Positions 1 through 6,290 of a DNA stretch of 11,694 bases are shown one piece after another; the first letter of the stretch is position 1; each line of letters begins with the position of its first letter. This DNA is from Pseudomonas sp. GTDB lineage: Bacteria; Pseudomonadota; Gammaproteobacteria; Pseudomonadales; Pseudomonadaceae. The translations under genes and the position numbers were made by a program. The notes beneath the pieces were generated by a model. The model was not told the origin of the DNA. It was given only the letters and a program-made list of their open reading frames with translations, and made no database searches. The stretch is from contig DNMQ01000286.1 of NCBI GenBank assembly GCA_003488145.1, positions 1 to 11,694 on the forward strand, given 5' to 3'.

Positions 1-1155
1 CGCGAGAACATCAAGCTCGAGCTGCTCAACGCCTCCAAGCAGGACCTGCTCGACGACTTCGAAGACAGCCCGGAGATCGTTCAGTCCGGCCTGTACAAGC
101 ACATCTACACCGCCGAGTACGGCCAGTTCGGCGGCCAGCCGGTCGGTGCGCTGATCGCCAACTACTTCTTCGACCCCAGCGCGCCCGACGTGAAGACCAT
201 GCAGTACGTTGCCAGCGTCGCGAGCATGTCCCACGCGCCATTCATTGCCGCTGCCGGCCCGAAGTTCTTCGGTCTGGAAAGCTTCACCGGCCTGCCGGAC
301 CTGAAGGACCTGAAGGATCACTTCGAGGGCCCGCAGTTCACCAAGTGGCAGAGCTTCCGCGAACAGGAAGATGCCCGCTACGTCGGACTGACCGTACCGC
401 GATTCCTGCTACGCAACCCCTACGATCCGGAAGACAACCCGGTGAAGAGCTTCGTCTACAAGGAAAACGTCGCCGGCAGCCACGAGCACTACCTGTGGGG
501 CAACACCGCCTACGCCTTCGCCAGCCGCCTGACCGACAGCTTCGCCAAGTTCCGCTGGTGCCCGAACATCATCGGCCCGCAGAGCGGCGGAGCAGTGGAA
601 GACCTGCCGCTGCACCATTTCGAAAGCATGGGCGAGATCGAAACCAAGATCCCGACCGAAGTGCTGGTTTCCGACCGTCGCGAGTACGAGCTGGCCGAGG
701 AAGGCTTTATCGCCCTGACCATGCGCAAGGGCAGCGACAACGCCGCGTTCTTCTCCGCCAACTCGGCGCAGAAGCCCAAGTTCTTCGGTAATAGCGAGGA
801 AGGCAAGACCGCCGAGCTGAACTACAAGCTCGGCACCCAGCTGCCCTACCTGTTCATCGTCAACCGCCTGGCGCACTACCTGAAGGTACTGCAGCGCGAG
901 CAGATCGGTGCATGGAAGGAGCGCACCGACCTCGAACTGGAACTCAACAAGTGGATCCGCCAGTTCGTCGCCGACCAGGAGAATCCGAGCTCCGAAGTAC
1001 GCAGCCGTCGTCCGCTGCGCGCCGCCCAGGTCAACGTCAGCGACGTCGAGGGCGAACCGGGCTGGTACCGCGTCAGCCTCAGCGTGCGTCCGCACTTCAA
1101 GTACATGGGCGCGGATTTCACCCTGTCGCTGGTCGGCAAGCTGGACAAGGAATAA
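1..1155 (+). CDS. tssC: TssC (VipB-like) T6SS contractile sheath large subunit, 5' end outside window
   Basis: This is the large subunit of the T6SS tail sheath. With TssB it polymerises in the cytoplasm around the Hcp tube and contracts to fire it. The frame is open from base 1 with no start, so the gene is cut by the window edge. The visible 384 residues correspond to the C-terminal three quarters of a protein usually near 490-500 residues. Family-typical stretches are visible: FGGQPVGALIANYFF near residue 45, KWQSFREQEDARYVGLTVPRF near 115-135, and a C-terminal end reading KYMGADFTLSLVGKLDKE. It ends in TAA, and tssE begins 4 bases later, so the two are in one operon. Unlike some Pseudomonas T6SS loci, no hcp gene lies between tssC and tssE. 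Identification rests on recognised family sequence and context. An internal ATG at base 190 is not the start, because conserved sequence continues upstream of it. Confidence 0.96.
   Translation, partial: RENIKLELLNASKQDLLDDFEDSPEIVQSGLYKHIYTAEYGQFGGQPVGALIANYFFDPSAPDVKTMQYVASVASMSHAPFIAAAGPKFFGLESFTGLPDLKDLKDHFEGPQFTKWQSFREQEDARYVGLTVPRFLLRNPYDPEDNPVKSFVYKENVAGSHEHYLWGNTAYAFASRLTDSFAKFRWCPNIIGPQSGGAVEDLPLHHFESMGEIETKIPTEVLVSDRREYELAEEGFIALTMRKGSDNAAFFSANSAQKPKFFGNSEEGKTAELNYKLGTQLPYLFIVNRLAHYLKVLQREQIGAWKERTDLELELNKWIRQFVADQENPSSEVRSRRPLRAAQVNVSDVEGEPGWYRVSLSVRPHFKYMGADFTLSLVGKLDKE
1147..1152 (+). promoter_or_regulatory. Ribosome binding site deciding the TTG start of tssE
   Basis: AAGGAA lies inside the last codons of tssC, 7 bases before TTG at 1160. 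It supports TTG as the tssE start over any ATG further downstream. Confidence 0.7.
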
Positions 1156-1159
1156 GCAC

Positions 1160-1567
1160 TTGAACGGATACGGCAGCCTCTTCGAACGCCTCGGCGGTGA
1201 CGCCGCACGGCGCTCTGGCTGGAGCCGCGAAGTCGCGGCGATGGCCTCGGTGGCTGCCCATCTGGCCAAGATGCTCAGCACCCGAGCGGGCAGCGTGCAG
1301 ACGCTGCCCGACTACGGGTTGCCCGATCTCAACGATATGCGCCTGTCGCTGCACGACTCGCTGCAGCAGGCGCGTATCGCCATCGAACGTTTCATCGAAG
1401 CGTACGAACCCAGGTTGACCCAGGTGCGCGTGCTGTCGCTGCCGCGCACCCACGATCCACTGACCCTCGCCTTCACCATCGAAGGCCTGCTGGAAGTGGA
1501 TGACCTCAAGCGCCAGGTCAGCTTTTCCGCCAGCCTGGATGGCAGCGGACAGGTCAAGGTCCAGTAA
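1160..1567 (+). CDS. tssE: TssE, gp25-like T6SS baseplate wedge protein (TTG start)
   Basis: TssE is a small baseplate component homologous to phage T4 gp25. It joins TssF and TssG in the wedge complex and nucleates sheath assembly. The protein is 135 residues, normal for the family. It begins (M)NGYGSLFERL, a typical TssE N-terminus. The gp25 core follows, with R42/G44 and the YGLPD motif at residues 52-56, then a C-terminal half rich in beta strands. The start is TTG at base 1160: it gives the expected N-terminus and has AAGGAA at 1147-1152 with 7 bases of spacing. The frame stays open further upstream, but that part only overlaps tssC in another frame and has no TssE-like sequence. The first in-frame ATG would remove the conserved N-terminus. 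The stop codon TAA overlaps the ribosome binding site of the next gene, suggesting coupled translation. Confidence 0.92.
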   Translation: MNGYGSLFERLGGDAARRSGWSREVAAMASVAAHLAKMLSTRAGSVQTLPDYGLPDLNDMRLSLHDSLQQARIAIERFIEAYEPRLTQVRVLSLPRTHDPLTLAFTIEGLLEVDDLKRQVSFSASLDGSGQVKVQ

Positions 1568-1578
1568 GGAGACAACGG

Positions 1579-3024
1579 ATGTCCGGCAAACCCGCAGCCC
1601 GCCTCGGCGATCCTACCGCCTGCCCGAAGACGGGCCACGGCACCAACCCCATCGCCGCCGGCTCGCCCGACGTGCTGTTCGACGGCCTGCCGGCCGCACG
1701 TATGGGCGACGCTTCCGCCTGCGGCGGTGCGATGGCCAGCGCGGTAATCCCCAACGTGCTGATCGATGGCAAGCCGGCGGCGGTGGTGGGCAGTGTGGGT
1801 AACCACGGCAATGTCGTCACCGCCGGTTCGGGTACGGTGATTATTGGGACGAGTGGTGGCGGATTGCCGGTCAGCCCGGTTTCTTCGCTTTCCATTGCCG
1901 CAACCGCCGCAGCCAATTTCGTCAATGCCCTTGTTCCTGCTGCGCAAGCTTCAGAACAAGCGGCGCTGGACTACAGCATCCGGCTTATGCACGGAGGCAA
2001 CCGAGTGCTGACGCCCCTGATGATTCCAGACTTTACAGAATTGCCTTCTGGCACCACGAAAAACCGGGAGACCATCGACTTCCTAGTGCAGAACCACAGG
2101 CAGAAGGCCGACAGCCTGGCTCTCGAGGTTTTCGATAGGGAAACGTTGGTATATAGCGAAACGGATACCTCTCGATTACTACCCGCAGGCGAGCACCTCT
2201 GGCAGTGGGACGGCTATGACCTGAACGGCGTACTCGATACGGGTGTGCTCAAGAGTGAGCAGCTAGTAGTACAGCTGACAGCCCGCATCGGTGGCGAAGA
2301 GCAGGTTACAACGTTACGCCTGAGCAACTCTGCCGAGGAAGCCACCTGGGTCGATGCACGTGTTAATCGCAACGGGAATACGGTAGAGCTCACTGTCCGT
2401 CCCAGCTTTTCAAACGGCGGGATCAAGGGCCGTAATGAACAACTGACGGCCAGAAATTTCGCGGAACTCAAAGCTTTAGCGAAGAGCGGTATTGAACGCT
2501 ACTGGTCGCGTGATGGGAGTCGTGGCGCCATTGGAGCGGCCGTCCAAACTGACAAGGGCGTCTTCCGAGTCAAGGTGTCGGCGCGGGTAAACGAAAAGCC
2601 TAGCGCCAAAGACTTCCCCTTGATTGCGTCGATTAGTGATGACTTCGGACGTTCTACCAGCTTTGCGATGTTCAAGAAGATCTACCACAACCAAGGCTGG
2701 TGGGCCGCGGCCAACTATACGGTCGATTTCGCTGACCAGGAGTTCGAGCATACCGCGGCGCATGAGCTGGGCCACCTCATCCTGAACGAGTACGGGGATG
2801 GCGGGATGATTCCTGAGTATTCGTGGAGTCACAAGTCGACCTCCACAGTGCTGACCCAGAAGCCTTTGGACAACAACCCGGTCCCTGCCGGAGGGGAAAT
2901 AGACCTTATGCACTACCACTCTGATGGTCCACGCAACATGCTGGACTATTGGGCGCGCACCGTAGCTTCGGAGAACGATGTAAAGGGGCTGCTCTGGTTA
3001 GCAAGGGTGAAATTCAATGCTTAA
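1579..3024 (+). CDS. PAAR-tipped T6SS effector with C-terminal HExxH metallopeptidase-like toxin domain
   Basis: This is a 481-residue 'evolved PAAR' protein. Residues 1-95 form a PAAR domain, the sharpened cap on the VgrG spike, with PAAR at 5-8 and 38-41 and PAA at 66-68. C15, H20, C48 and H76 are possible zinc ligands. After an Ala/Ser-rich linker (about 96-130), residues 150-250 look like a FlgD-type Ig-like fold, including LPAGEHLWQWDGYD at 201-214. The C-terminal part (about 255-481) carries HTAAHELGH at 391-399, a zincin HExxH motif with E396 as the likely catalytic base. HKSTST at 418-423 and GEIDLMHYH at 439-447 follow. E440 is the likely third zinc ligand by its spacing. A similar arrangement is known in the periplasmic metallopeptidase tip of P. 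aeruginosa VgrG2b. No signal peptide or clear membrane segment is seen, which fits T6SS delivery. ATG 1579 has TAAGGAG at 1565-1571. PAAR and HExxH calls are strong. Toxin activity and substrate are inferred. Confidence 0.88.
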   Translation: MSGKPAARLGDPTACPKTGHGTNPIAAGSPDVLFDGLPAARMGDASACGGAMASAVIPNVLIDGKPAAVVGSVGNHGNVVTAGSGTVIIGTSGGGLPVSPVSSLSIAATAAANFVNALVPAAQASEQAALDYSIRLMHGGNRVLTPLMIPDFTELPSGTTKNRETIDFLVQNHRQKADSLALEVFDRETLVYSETDTSRLLPAGEHLWQWDGYDLNGVLDTGVLKSEQLVVQLTARIGGEEQVTTLRLSNSAEEATWVDARVNRNGNTVELTVRPSFSNGGIKGRNEQLTARNFAELKALAKSGIERYWSRDGSRGAIGAAVQTDKGVFRVKVSARVNEKPSAKDFPLIASISDDFGRSTSFAMFKKIYHNQGWWAAANYTVDFADQEFEHTAAHELGHLILNEYGDGGMIPEYSWSHKSTSTVLTQKPLDNNPVPAGGEIDLMHYHSDGPRNMLDYWARTVASENDVKGLLWLARVKFNA

Positions 3025-4080
3025 GCGAAGCCTACTGCTCTGCTCATTCTTTATCGCCGGCTGCAGTGCGCAACCGAAAACCGCTTTCGTAGCCAACTTC
3101 GAAAACACGTGCGTCTATCCCGTCGAAATATCCGTCCACGAATATTCGAATGGCAAGGAACCCTTTAGCCCGGGTCAAAAACTCGATTCAGGCGAATCCA
3201 TCGAGGTTCTGTCCCAAATCACTTTCAGCGATAGCATCGAGCAGAGTGTTCCACCTGGGTACCGTTTGGACATCGTCGCTCGAGGCAAGTCGATCGTGCT
3301 CGATAAAGAGCGTTTTCTAGCGCAGTTAGCGCAGTCGCCAATCGAGCGTAAAGCCCGCGGCATAACGATTTGGCGGGTCCGTGATATGGCGCTATGCCCA
3401 TGATTTCAAATGCTGAGGCGACCAACAGTGTGCCGCTTGAATGCTATGACCAAAGCGAGCTGAAAAAAATTTTCCTCGCTTGCACAATCCTTTTGCTCTG
3501 CGGCTGCACCGGCAGCCAGGCCCAACCGAAACTCCCCTATAACGCCTGGTATGTCGGTGTCTTCGCGCCCGAACATATGGAGGTCTGGGTGGAAAGCGTG
3601 GATGTGATTGACCGCCGAGGGCTGGCCTACGAGCGCGTCAGTGGCGGGGTCCCGTCCTATACAGGCAAGGTCGACGGCTGGCCCAAGCATCCAGCGGGGG
3701 GCGCAGGCAAGGACCTGCCAGGCATCGATCTGCCGGAAATCGTATTTGTTCGCTGGCAGTCAATGGTCGAGCCGCAGACCTACAACGTACGCATCAATAT
3801 TCCCGAGTGGGTGCGCAAGGAAATGCTCAAGCCTCAGCGCGGCTATTGCCACTTTCAGGGCAAGTGGCTGGATGGACAGTTTCGCAAAGACATCACCATC
3901 GGCCTCGCCCCCAGCGGAATCGCAAAAGCTTGGGTAGGCGGCCCCTGCCTGCAATCCATCGAAATCGGTCGCTTCGAAGCCGCGATCAGCAAGGTCGGAC
4001 CATACGGCGGTACATCCAACGGAGAACATCGTCCGCTCTCCGACAAAGCCAAGGCCTATATCGAGCAACACGGGGTGCCC
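1900..4080. other. Lower-GC cargo segment: toxin domain plus immunity genes
   Basis: Hand counts on 60-base rows give about 77 % GC at 1681 (PAAR part) and 60 % at 1861. They then give 52 % at 2101, 48 % at 3121 and 45 % at 3421. The value recovers to 58-67 % around 3901-4080 and reaches about 70 % at 4141. Core T6SS rows at 6301 and 9001 are both near 68 %. The low-GC part starts inside the PAAR gene just after the PAAR domain and fades within the DUF2931-type gene. This suggests acquired DNA. The boundaries are approximate, and no flanking repeats or mobility genes were seen. Confidence 0.6.
3017..3403 (+). CDS. Small lipoprotein, probable cognate immunity protein of the PAAR metallopeptidase effector
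   Basis: The product is 128 residues. It has a lipoprotein signal peptide (MLKR, then a hydrophobic stretch) and the lipobox IAGC, with C16 as the lipidated cysteine. Residue +2 is Ser, so outer-membrane retention facing the periplasm is likely. The mature part reads as a small beta-rich domain. C32 and C127 could form a disulfide. I do not recognise a named family. The ATG overlaps the effector stop by 8 bases (ATGCTTAA), and AAGGGTGA at 3003-3010 gives good spacing, so the two genes are translationally coupled. The tight coupling, lipoprotein nature and shared low GC make it the prime candidate for protecting the producer against a periplasm-acting peptidase. That role is inferred from position, not from a recognised fold. 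Confidence 0.8.
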   Translation: MLKRSLLLCSFFIAGCSAQPKTAFVANFENTCVYPVEISVHEYSNGKEPFSPGQKLDSGESIEVLSQITFSDSIEQSVPPGYRLDIVARGKSIVLDKERFLAQLAQSPIERKARGITIWRVRDMALCP

Positions 4081-4095
4081 TATGGGTCATGGTAG
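3400..4095 (+). CDS. DUF2931-family lipoprotein, start uncertain
   Basis: This resembles the DUF2931 lipoprotein family, which I recall as common beside T6SS effector genes in Pseudomonas. Typical stretches are present: YNAWYVGVFAPEHMEVWVES, a Gly-rich GGAGKDLPG, IVFVRWQSMVEPQTY, GPYGGTSNG and the C-terminus GVPYGSW. A lipoprotein signal (KKIFLACTILLLCGC) is visible, but it begins about 20 codons after the first possible ATGs (3394 or 3400). This leaves an odd acidic, polar leader. ATG 3400 forms an ATGA overlap with the upstream stop and is used here. GTG 3430 and CTG 3460 are alternatives. CTG 3460 would give a textbook lipoprotein N-terminus of about 211 residues. The role may be a second immunity protein or an orphan one. 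No catalytic motif is visible. Family assignment is fairly confident and function is not. Confidence 0.82.
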   Translation: MISNAEATNSVPLECYDQSELKKIFLACTILLLCGCTGSQAQPKLPYNAWYVGVFAPEHMEVWVESVDVIDRRGLAYERVSGGVPSYTGKVDGWPKHPAGGAGKDLPGIDLPEIVFVRWQSMVEPQTYNVRINIPEWVRKEMLKPQRGYCHFQGKWLDGQFRKDITIGLAPSGIAKAWVGGPCLQSIEIGRFEAAISKVGPYGGTSNGEHRPLSDKAKAYIEQHGVPYGSW

Positions 4096-4444
4096 ATCCT
4101 CCTCGCCCTACACCCGCCTGGCGCTCGCCGCCCTCGCGCTGATATTGGCCGCCTGCACCAACACTTCCCCGCCGCCGCGCGAACTGGCCGGGCGCTACGA
4201 ACTGGTCGGTGTGATGGAAATGGGCTCACAGCTGCTGCTCCATGAACAGGGCACGTTCGAGGCGGTGCTCTACTACGGCAGCCTCGACATCCAGGGTCGA
4301 GGGCGCTGGGCAATGGTGGACGGGCAGATCGAGTTGCGCGAGCGCGGGCCGAGGGCCTTCTTCGACAAGATGAGGCTGAAGCCACACGGCAACTGCCTGC
4401 TCGTGAACATGGACACCTCCACGGGATGCTACCGCCGACGCTAG
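4082..4444 (+). CDS. Small uncharacterised lipoprotein, third in the tandem
   Basis: The product is 120 residues. A Lys-free, His/Arg-containing n-region precedes a hydrophobic segment (LALAALALILAAC) and a lipobox LAAC, with C25 lipidated. Thr at +2 suggests outer-membrane sorting. The mature part has alternating short strands and glycines (AGRYELVGVMEMGSQLLL, then GRGRWAMVDGQIEL), suggesting a small beta-barrel or lipocalin-like fold. C104 and C116 could pair near the C-terminus. I do not recognise the family. The ATG lies 14 bases inside the end of the DUF2931-type gene in another frame, so expression is probably coupled. Its GC (about 70 % in one row) matches the core T6SS genes, unlike the two genes before it. 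It may therefore be older in this locus than the toxin cassette. A T6SS accessory or immunity role is possible but only from context. Confidence 0.75.
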   Translation: MGHGRSSSPYTRLALAALALILAACTNTSPPPRELAGRYELVGVMEMGSQLLLHEQGTFEAVLYYGSLDIQGRGRWAMVDGQIELRERGPRAFFDKMRLKPHGNCLLVNMDTSTGCYRRR

Positions 4445-4499
4445 GAACCCCGCCGCGCAAGCGCGCCGGACACGAAACGACAAGGATGAATCGTTAGAC
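4445..4499. other. 55-base gap before tssF
   Basis: This is the longest gap between genes in the window. It contains GC-rich sequence with a very short self-complementary GCGC pair, too weak and without a T-run to be a terminator. AAGGA at 4482-4486 lies 13 bases before the tssF ATG. The ATG at 4486 opens a four-codon frame ending in TAG at 4495-4497, just before tssF. No promoter-like pair of boxes was recognised. Confidence 0.5.
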
Positions 4500-6290
4500 A
4501 TGTCTTTCAACCATTACTACCAGAGCGAACTCACCGCCCTGCGCCAGCTGGGCAAGCGCTTCGCCGAGCGCAGCCCGGCGCTCGCGCCGTTCCTCGGGCA
4601 GGCCGGGCGCGATCCGGATGTCGAGCGGCTGCTCGAAGGCTTCGCTTTTCTCACCGGGCGGCTGCGGCAGAAGCTCGATGACGAGCTGCCGGAACTGACC
4701 CACTCGCTGATGCATCTGCTATGGCCGAACTACATGCGTCCGCTGCCAGCCTTCAGCATGCTGCAGTTCGATCCGCTGAAGCGCCCCGGCCCGGCACTGA
4801 CGGTGCCGCGCAATACGCCGGTGGAATCCAATCCGGTGCAGGGCGTGAGCTGCTGCTTTCGTACCGCCTACGCCACCGAGGTGCTGCCGCTGGCGTTGCA
4901 GGCGCTGGAGTATTCGGTCAAGGGCACCGGGGCGCTGCTCAGCCTGCGCTTGCAGATGAGCGCCGATGGCCATCTCGGCGAGATCGGTCTCAACCATCTG
5001 CGCCTGCACCTGGCAGGCGAGCCCTATATCAGCCAGCTGCTCTACCTGAACCTGTTGCGGCATCTGGGCGGCATCGAGCTGGTGCCGCTGGACGCGCAGG
5101 GTCATCCGCTGACCGGTCCGGATGGCCGACCGCTGACGCCCTTGCAGCTCAACGCCAAGCAGGTCGAACCGGTGGGATTCGCCGAGGATGAGGCGCTGAT
5201 CCCCTACCCGCTCAACACTTTCCGCGGCTATCGCTACCTGCAGGAATATTTCGCCTTCCCGGACAAATTTCTCTTCGTCGACCTCAAGGGTCTGGAGGTC
5301 ATCCAGCGCATCCCCGAGGATTTGCTCAAGCAGGCCCGCGGCCTGGAGCTGCGCTTCGACATTCACAAGGCCGGCGTGCAGCGCATACGTCCGACGCTGG
5401 ACAACGTGCGCCTGTACTGCACACCGGTGGTCAACCTGTTCCCGCACGATGCCATCCCGATCCGCCTGGACGGCAAGCAGGACCAGTACCTGCTGTTACC
5501 CGCCGAGTACGATTCGCAGCAGTGCGGCGTGTTCTCGGTGGATCGGGTGACCGGCTGGAAACCCGGCGGCATGGGCTACGAAGAATACGTGCCGTTCGAA
5601 TCCTTCGAACATGACGCCAGCTTCGATGTGCCGGTGGCGCGGCCGCACTACAGCGTGCGCCAGCAACCTTCGCTGCTCGGAGAAGGACAGGAAACCTGGC
5701 TCAGCTTCGGACTGCGCAACCTCGACCAGCACGAGACGCTGTCCATCGAGCTCACCTGTACCAACCAGAACCTGCCGCGCCAGCTGAAGCTCGGCGACAT
5801 CTGCAAGCCCTGCGAAGACACGCCGGAATTCCTCAGCTTCCGCAACATCTCGGCGGTCACCCCGAGCTACGCGCCGCCGCTGCAGCGTGACTATCTGTGG
5901 AAGCTGATCAGCAACATGTCGCTGAACTACCTGTCGCTGGCCAACGTCGAGGCGCTCAAGGTGATCCTCGAGACCTACGACCTGCCGCGCTATTACGACA
6001 AGCACGCCGAGAACGTCAGCCGGCGGCGCCTCGGCGGCCTGACTCACATCGCCCACCAGCACGTCGATCGCCTGCATCGCGGGCTGCCGGTGCGCGGCGT
6101 ACGCACCGAACTGACCATGAACCAGGACGGCTTCATCGGTGAGGGCGACCTGTTCCTCTTCGCCTCGGTGCTCAACGAATTCTTCGCCCTCTACGCCAGC
6201 CTCAACTCGTATCACGAGCTGCGCGTGCAGAGCACACAGGGAGAGGTGTACCAATGGACGCCGCGCATGGGTCAGCAACCGCTGCTCTGA
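4500..6290 (+). CDS. tssF: TssF (VasA-like) T6SS baseplate protein
   Basis: TssF is the largest of the wedge proteins. Two copies pair with one TssG and TssE to build the T6SS baseplate around the VgrG spike, in the cytoplasm at the membrane complex. The product is 596 residues, a normal family length. The N-terminus is characteristic: MSFNHYYQSELTALRQLG, followed by the early segment ELTHSLMHLLWPNYMRPLP at about residues 65-83 and FRGYRYLQEYFAFPDKF near 241-257. These are the usual conserved blocks of this family. No signal or membrane segment is seen. It follows the lipoprotein cargo genes rather than directly following tssE as in the P. aeruginosa H2 locus. Its 3' end overlaps tssG by 37 bases, so the two are coupled. 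The ATG at 4500 gives the standard N-terminus, although the best purine-rich site is somewhat distant. Confidence 0.96.
   Translation: MSFNHYYQSELTALRQLGKRFAERSPALAPFLGQAGRDPDVERLLEGFAFLTGRLRQKLDDELPELTHSLMHLLWPNYMRPLPAFSMLQFDPLKRPGPALTVPRNTPVESNPVQGVSCCFRTAYATEVLPLALQALEYSVKGTGALLSLRLQMSADGHLGEIGLNHLRLHLAGEPYISQLLYLNLLRHLGGIELVPLDAQGHPLTGPDGRPLTPLQLNAKQVEPVGFAEDEALIPYPLNTFRGYRYLQEYFAFPDKFLFVDLKGLEVIQRIPEDLLKQARGLELRFDIHKAGVQRIRPTLDNVRLYCTPVVNLFPHDAIPIRLDGKQDQYLLLPAEYDSQQCGVFSVDRVTGWKPGGMGYEEYVPFESFEHDASFDVPVARPHYSVRQQPSLLGEGQETWLSFGLRNLDQHETLSIELTCTNQNLPRQLKLGDICKPCEDTPEFLSFRNISAVTPSYAPPLQRDYLWKLISNMSLNYLSLANVEALKVILETYDLPRYYDKHAENVSRRRLGGLTHIAHQHVDRLHRGLPVRGVRTELTMNQDGFIGEGDLFLFASVLNEFFALYASLNSYHELRVQSTQGEVYQWTPRMGQQPLL

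Noticed and set aside
908..1159. Upstream extension of the tssE frame into tssC
   Set aside because: The extra sequence is Ser/Arg/Ala-rich shadow translation of tssC. The TssE family N-terminus begins at TTG 1160 with a good ribosome binding site.
409..1281. A 290-codon minus-strand open frame opposite tssC and tssE
   Set aside because: It spans two genes of obvious identity on the other strand and shows no recognisable protein features; it is a compositional shadow.
1870..1960. Attachment site or insertion-sequence ends flanking the low-GC cassette
   Set aside because: No direct or inverted repeats shared between the region near 1900 and the region near 4080-4100 were seen by eye, and there is no transposase or integrase gene.
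4451..4466. Possible hairpin terminator after the third lipoprotein gene
   Set aside because: The complementary arms are only about 4-5 bases with a tiny loop and no T-run follows; tssF clearly continues the operon.
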